Shown: one piece after another, positions 60,263 through 64,000 of the stretch
How the letters are laid out: every line of letters starts with the position of its first letter
Position numbering within the stretch: the first letter of the stretch is position 1
Source of the DNA: Pseudomonas farsensis
GTDB taxonomy: Bacteria; Pseudomonadota; Gammaproteobacteria; Pseudomonadales; Pseudomonadaceae
Assembly: GCF_014268805.2 (NCBI RefSeq)
Contig: NZ_JABWRF020000003.1
Location: forward strand, 276,001-340,000
Length of the DNA: 64,000 nucleotides
Direction of reading: 5' to 3'
The notes under the pieces: generated by a model
Seen by the model: only the letters and a program-made list of their open reading frames with translations
What the model was told of the DNA's origin: nothing
Database searches by the model: none
Made by a program: the position numbers and the translations under genes

Positions 60263-61162
60263 TTACGAACCCGCCCGATACTCCGGCAACTGCGCCAATT
60301 CTTCCTTCATATAGTCCACCAGTCGCCGCACCTTCGGCGACAGGTGCCGCTGCTGCGGATACAGCGCCCAGACGGCCGTATTAGGCGGCTGGTGCGCCTC
60401 CAGCAACGACACCAGTGCACCGCTGTGCAGGTGCTCGAGCACGTAATAGTCTGGCAACTGGCACAAACCCATGCCCAGCAACGCCGCATCCAGCACCGCC
60501 TGGCCACTGTTGCAGCGCCAGTTGCCCTGAACCCGCTGGCTGACCTCCCGCCCATCCTGCTGCAAGGCCCACAGGTCGGTGCTGCCAATCAGGCAGTTGT
60601 GCCGCGCTAATTCCGACACGCTATGGGGGCGCCCGTAGCGTTCCAGGTAAGCAGGCGATGCGCACAGGTACATGCGCCGCGGCGCCAGGCGCGTTGCCAC
60701 CAGCCTTGAGTCTTGCAGGCGCCCCAGGCGAATGGCCAGGTCCATGCCTTCGTGCAGCAGGTCGAGGGTGCGGTTGCTCAGCTCGACCTCAACGCGCAAC
60801 TGTGGATATTGCGCCATGAAGCGCGTCACCAGCGGCACGATGAAGCGCTCGCCATAAGCCACCGCGCAGGTCATGCGCAACAGGCCCTTGGGTTCGCTGG
60901 CCAGGTCGCCCATGGCGCGCAGGGCTTCCTCGCGGCCGTCCTGCAGGCGCTGGCAATGCTGCAGGAAGGTCTGGCCGGCCTCACTCAACGTGACTCGACG
61001 GGTGCTGCGGTACAGCAGGCGTGTTTGCAGGCGCTCTTCAAGGCGGGCGATCTGCCGGCTGATATGTGAGGACGACACCCCAAGCCGCTCGGCCGCCGCC
61101 GTGAACTGCCCGGACTCGGCCACCGCGACGAACTCGTCGATGCCTTCCCAGCGGTTGGTCAT
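60263..61162 (-). CDS. LysR-family transcriptional regulator
   Basis: The 299-residue protein has the LysR N-terminal winged helix-turn-helix (FTAAAERLGVSSSHISRQIARLEERL, split as FTAAAERLGVSSSHIS and RQIARLEERL, residues 21-46) and a periplasmic-binding-protein-like effector domain with the pattern of the LysR subgroup that includes GcvA-like regulators. It is divergent from adhC-fghA with 108 bases between, so it probably controls that pair. The interrupted palindrome at 61207-61227 is a candidate binding site. The effector is unknown; formaldehyde adducts are an attractive guess only. Confidence 0.9.
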   Translation of the reverse strand: MTNRWEGIDEFVAVAESGQFTAAAERLGVSSSHISRQIARLEERLQTRLLYRSTRRVTLSEAGQTFLQHCQRLQDGREEALRAMGDLASEPKGLLRMTCAVAYGERFIVPLVTRFMAQYPQLRVEVELSNRTLDLLHEGMDLAIRLGRLQDSRLVATRLAPRRMYLCASPAYLERYGRPHSVSELARHNCLIGSTDLWALQQDGREVSQRVQGNWRCNSGQAVLDAALLGMGLCQLPDYYVLEHLHSGALVSLLEAHQPPNTAVWALYPQQRHLSPKVRRLVDYMKEELAQLPEYRAGS

Positions 61163-61206
61163 TGATTGTCCCTGTACAGCAATAATGTTTTTTATCCGGC
61201 TGGATT

Positions 61207-61227
61207 ATTCATCAAAAGGCGATGAAT
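61207..61227. promoter_or_regulatory. Candidate LysR-type binding site upstream of adhC
   Basis: ATTCATC (61207-61213) and GATGAAT (61221-61227) are perfect inverted arms with a 7-base spacer, in the divergent region 44 bases before the adhC start. The size and position suit a LysR-type regulator. Confidence 0.55.
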
Positions 61228-61270
61228 TACACTGCTGGACTGTTATCGACATTCTGTCTGGAGACCTTTG

Positions 61271-62383
61271 ATGATCAAGTCCCGCGCCGCTGTAGCCTTC
61301 GAAGCGAAAAAACCCCTGGAAATCGTCGAAGTCGACGTCGCCATGCCCAAAGCCGGTGAAGTGCTGCTGCGCGTCGTCGCCTCCGGTGTGTGCCACACCG
61401 ATGCCTACACCCTGTCGGGCGCCGACCCTGAAGGCATCTTCCCGTCGATCCTGGGCCACGAAGGTGGCGCGATCGTCGAAGCAGTGGGCGAGGGCGTCAC
61501 GTCGGTGGCAGTGGGCGATCATGTGATTCCGCTGTACACCCCGGAATGCGGCCAGTGCAAATTCTGCCGCTCGGGCAAGACCAACCTGTGCCAGGCCATC
61601 CGTGCCACCCAGGGCAAAGGCTTGATGCCGGACGGCACCACTCGCTTCAGCTATAAAGGCCAGCAGCTGTTCCACTACATGGGCACCTCGACCTTCTCCG
61701 AGTACACCGTGCTGCCGGAAATTTCCGTGGCCAAGATCCAGAAAGAAGCACCGCTGGAGAAGGTCTGTCTGCTCGGCTGTGGCGTCACCACCGGGATTGG
61801 CGCAGTGCTCAATACCGCCAAGGTCAAGCCGGGCGATACCGTGGCCATCTTCGGCCTGGGCGGCATCGGCCTGTCGGCGGTCATTGGTGCGGTCAAGGCC
61901 AAGGCCTCGCGCATCATCGCCATCGACATCAACCCGGCCAAGTTCGAAATTGCCCGCCAGCTCGGTGCCACCGACTGCATCAACCCCAAGGAATACGATC
62001 GCCCGATCCAGGAAGTCATCGTCGACCTCACCGACGGCGGCGTGGACTTCTCGTTCGAGTGCATCGGTAACGTGCAACTGATGCGTGCTGCACTGGAATG
62101 CTGCCATAAGGGCTGGGGTGAATCGGTGATCATCGGTGTTGCCGGTGCCGGCCAGGAAATCGCTACCCGTCCGTTCCAGCTGGTGACCGGCCGCGTCTGG
62201 CGTGGCTCGGCATTCGGCGGTGTGCGCGGGCGCAGCGAGCTGCCGAGCTATGTCGAAATGTCGCAAAAGGGCGAGATCCCGCTGGATACCTTCATCACCC
62301 ACACCATGGGCCTTGAAGACATCAACAAGGCATTCGACCTGATGCATGAAGGCAAGAGCATCCGTAGCGTTATCCACTTCTGA
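61271..62383 (+). CDS. adhC: S-(hydroxymethyl)glutathione dehydrogenase (class III ADH)
   Basis: This NAD-dependent enzyme oxidises the formaldehyde-glutathione adduct to S-formylglutathione. The 370-residue protein starts at ATG 61271 with GGAG seven bases upstream. The catalytic zinc ligands are Cys41, His63 and Glu64 (SGVCHTDAY, GHEGG), and the structural zinc site is Cys93-Cys96-Cys99-Cys107. The NAD motif is FGLGGIGLSAVIGAVK. fghA, which acts next in the pathway, starts 10 bases downstream. Another name in use is frmA. Confidence 0.97.
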   Translation: MIKSRAAVAFEAKKPLEIVEVDVAMPKAGEVLLRVVASGVCHTDAYTLSGADPEGIFPSILGHEGGAIVEAVGEGVTSVAVGDHVIPLYTPECGQCKFCRSGKTNLCQAIRATQGKGLMPDGTTRFSYKGQQLFHYMGTSTFSEYTVLPEISVAKIQKEAPLEKVCLLGCGVTTGIGAVLNTAKVKPGDTVAIFGLGGIGLSAVIGAVKAKASRIIAIDINPAKFEIARQLGATDCINPKEYDRPIQEVIVDLTDGGVDFSFECIGNVQLMRAALECCHKGWGESVIIGVAGAGQEIATRPFQLVTGRVWRGSAFGGVRGRSELPSYVEMSQKGEIPLDTFITHTMGLEDINKAFDLMHEGKSIRSVIHF

Positions 62384-62393
62384 GGCTGCTGCC

Positions 62394-63242
62394 ATGACGC
62401 TGGAAAACATCTCCTGTCAGAAAAGCTTCGGCGGCTGGCACAAGCGCTACCGGCATGCCTCCAAGGTGCTCGGTTGCGACATGGTGTTCGCCGTGTACCT
62501 GCCGCCCCAGGCCGAGCAGGGCGCGAAGCTGCCGGTGCTGTATTGGCTGAGCGGCCTGACCTGCACCGACGAAAACTTCATGCAGAAGGCCGGCGCCCAG
62601 CGCCTGGCCGCCGAGCTGGGCTTGATCATCGTGGCCCCCGATACCAGCCCGCGTGGCGAGCAGGTGCCGGGCGACCCGGATGGCGCGTGGGATTTCGGCC
62701 TGGGGGCGGGTTTCTACCTCAACGCCACCCAGCAGCCGTGGGCGCAGCATTACCGCATGCATGATTATGTGGTTAGCGAACTGCCTGCACTGATCGAGGC
62801 GCACTTCCCGGCGTCCGATCAGCGCAGTATCAGCGGCCACTCCATGGGTGGGCATGGTGCACTGGTGTGCGCACTGCGTAATCCTGGGCGCTATCAGTCG
62901 GTCTCGGCGTTTTCGCCGATCAGCAACCCCATGGATTGCCCGTGGGGCGAAAAGGCCTTCAGCCGCTACTTGGGCGAAGACCGCGCGCGCTGGCGCGAGT
63001 GGGATGCCAGCGTGCTGCTGGCCGAGGCGGTCGAATGCCCACCGCTATTGGTCGACCAAGGCGACCGCGACGACTTCCTGCAAAAGCAGCTAAAGCCAGA
63101 AACCCTGGAGCAGGCCGCACGCAAAGGCGGCCATACCCTCACGCTGCGCCTTCAGCCAGGCTACGACCATAGCTACTACTTCATCGCCAGCTTCATCGAT
63201 GAACACCTGCGCCATCATGCGGTGGCACTTGGCCGGGTGTAG
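62394..63242 (+). CDS. fghA: S-formylglutathione hydrolase
   Basis: FghA cleaves S-formylglutathione to formate and glutathione. The 282-residue alpha/beta hydrolase of the esterase D family has the nucleophile Ser150 in SGHSMGGHGAL, a catalytic Asp within GDRDDF (223-228), and His259 in GYDHSYYF. The oxyanion region WLSGLTCTDENFMQKAG is family-specific. It is co-transcribed with adhC. The ribosome site is weak (TGAGG overlapping the adhC stop), as expected for a coupled gene. Confidence 0.96.
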   Translation: MTLENISCQKSFGGWHKRYRHASKVLGCDMVFAVYLPPQAEQGAKLPVLYWLSGLTCTDENFMQKAGAQRLAAELGLIIVAPDTSPRGEQVPGDPDGAWDFGLGAGFYLNATQQPWAQHYRMHDYVVSELPALIEAHFPASDQRSISGHSMGGHGALVCALRNPGRYQSVSAFSPISNPMDCPWGEKAFSRYLGEDRARWREWDASVLLAEAVECPPLLVDQGDRDDFLQKQLKPETLEQAARKGGHTLTLRLQPGYDHSYYFIASFIDEHLRHHAVALGRV

Positions 63243-63312
63243 CCAGCATCTGCAAGCCGCGCGCTTGTAGCTTGCAGCTTGCCCCCCGCAGCTGCAAATG
63301 CAGGTAGAATCA

Positions 63313-63339
63313 CGCCCTGACTCAATCAGGGCGTTTTTT
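63313..63339 (+). terminator. Terminator-like hairpin abutting the ispF start codon
   Basis: CGCCCTGA (63313-63320) pairs with TCAGGGCG (63326-63333) across CTCAA, followed by T6 and the A of the ispF ATG. The only ribosome-site-like sequence for ispF (AGGG, 63328-63331) is inside the 3' arm. It can end transcripts from fghA and also hide the ribosome site of ispF. Confidence 0.75.
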
Positions 63340-63813
63340 ATGCGTATTGGCCACGGCTACGATGTGCACCGTTTTGCCGACGGTGATTTCATTACCCTGG
63401 GCGGGGTGCGTATCCCCCACAAGTTCGGCCTGTTGGCCCATTCCGATGGCGACGTGCTGCTGCACGCGCTCAGCGATGCCCTGCTCGGTGCGGCGGCGCT
63501 GGGTGATATCGGCAAGCACTTCCCGGATACCGACCCGCAGTTCAAGGGCGCCGATAGCCGAGTGCTGTTGCGGCATGTGGTGGGCGTGGTGCGCAACAAA
63601 GGCTGGAAGGTCGGCAACGTCGACGCCACCATCGTTGCCCAGGCGCCGAAAATGGCCCCGCACATCGAGACCATGCGCCAGCGCATCGCCGAAGACCTGC
63701 AGGTCGATCTCGACCAGGTCAACGTCAAGGCCACCACCGAAGAAAAGCTTGGCTTCACCGGCCGTGAGGAAGGGATCGCCGTGCACGCTGTCGCCCTGTT
63801 GCTGCCCGCATGA
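63340..63813 (+). CDS. ispF: 2-C-methyl-D-erythritol 2,4-cyclodiphosphate synthase
   Basis: IspF closes CDP-ME-2-phosphate to the cyclic diphosphate in the isoprenoid pathway. The 157-residue trimeric enzyme has zinc ligands Asp8 and His10 (IGHGYDVHRF) and His41, and the conserved KATTEEKLGFTGREEGIAVHAV near the end (split as KATTEEKLGFTG and REEGIAVHAV). ATG 63340 follows directly on the T tract of a hairpin, so its expression may be controlled by that structure. It overlaps truD by 4 bases. Confidence 0.96.
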   Translation: MRIGHGYDVHRFADGDFITLGGVRIPHKFGLLAHSDGDVLLHALSDALLGAAALGDIGKHFPDTDPQFKGADSRVLLRHVVGVVRNKGWKVGNVDATIVAQAPKMAPHIETMRQRIAEDLQVDLDQVNVKATTEEKLGFTGREEGIAVHAVALLLPA

Positions 63814-64000
63814 ACGAACTTGAACTGTTGGGCCCGCGGGCCTTTGGTGACGCGCTGGGTAGCGCGGTGCTCAAGGCGGTCGCCGAAGATTTCCAGGTCG
63901 ATGAAGTGCTCGACATCCCGCTGTCTGGGCAGGGCGAGCACCTGTGGCTATGGGTCGAAAAGCGTGACCTCAACACCGAAGAAGCTGCTCGCCGCCTGGC
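63810..64000 (+). CDS. truD: tRNA pseudouridine(13) synthase TruD, N-terminal part (cut by window end)
   Basis: The first 63 residues of TruD, which makes pseudouridine at position 13 of tRNA(Glu). The start ATG lies within the ispF stop (ATGA). The visible part reads KAVAEDFQVDEVLDIPLSG and GEHLWLWVEKRDLNTEE, matching the conserved TruD N-terminus that contains the FxVxE motif. The catalytic Asp lies beyond the window. ispF-truD is a common gene pair in gammaproteobacteria. Confidence 0.92.
   Translation, partial: MNELELLGPRAFGDALGSAVLKAVAEDFQVDEVLDIPLSGQGEHLWLWVEKRDLNTEEAARRL

Noticed and set aside
61268..61270. TTG 61268 as the adhC start
   Set aside because: The next codon is ATG at 61271, with better spacing from GGAG and giving the usual N-terminus.

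Overview
The window is about 64 kb of GC-rich chromosome that reads as a fluorescent Pseudomonas of the P. putida group. The gene order agrees with this: adk, tsaB, an RND pump, plsB, dapE, ndvB, csdA-sufE, dapD, glnD-map, and the block from rpsB to bamA to lpx to dnaE to pyrG to eno to ispF and truD. So do the protein sequences and the long palindromic REP-type repeats between genes. No rRNA, tRNA, CRISPR array, insertion sequence or prophage gene was seen. The window cuts through adk at the left edge and truD at the right edge.

Region 1 (1-11 kb) holds the end of adk, tsaB, a repeat-rich spacer, a run of small or enzyme-like genes (a short hypothetical, DUF72, an isocitrate lyase/PEP mutase family enzyme, an extensin-like zinc-peptidase-like protein, a repeat-containing hypothetical and rsmJ), and a TetR regulator divergent from a two-gene RND efflux operon. 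Region 2 (11-25 kb) is mostly minus strand: a DUF4197 protein, a YbaY/YscW-domain protein, plsB, a small hypothetical, rlmA-dapE, ndvB, sufE-csdA, dapD and an ArsC/Spx-like protein. A cold-shock gene and tcdA lie on the plus strand.

Region 3 (25-29 kb) is the only part that looks accessory. It has a CPA1 antiporter and two tandem, paralogous astacin-type zinc metalloproteases without signal peptides. The longer paralogue is cut by a TAG codon at the twelfth position of an EF-hand loop. A second intact EF-hand loop continues in the same frame beyond that stop. This is the most unusual item in the window.

Region 4 (29-64 kb) is a conserved core. First come dapC, glnD and map on the minus strand. 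Then a long plus-strand series covers translation (rpsB, tsf, frr), nucleotides (pyrH, pyrG), isoprenoids (uppS, dxr, ispD, ispF), phospholipid and fatty acid synthesis (cdsA, fabZ, accA), outer-membrane assembly (rseP, bamA, skp), lipid A and Kdo (lpxD, lpxA, lpxB, kdsA), and rnhB, dnaE, tilS, eno and ftsB. A LysR gene divergent from the glutathione-dependent formaldehyde detoxification pair (adhC, fghA) interrupts it before ispF.

Functionally the window is dominated by envelope building, diaminopimelate synthesis (dapC, dapD, dapE), tRNA/rRNA modification (tsaB, tcdA with csdA-sufE, tilS, rsmJ, rlmA) and housekeeping enzymes. Family assignments rest on motif reading and recall. No database search was run.
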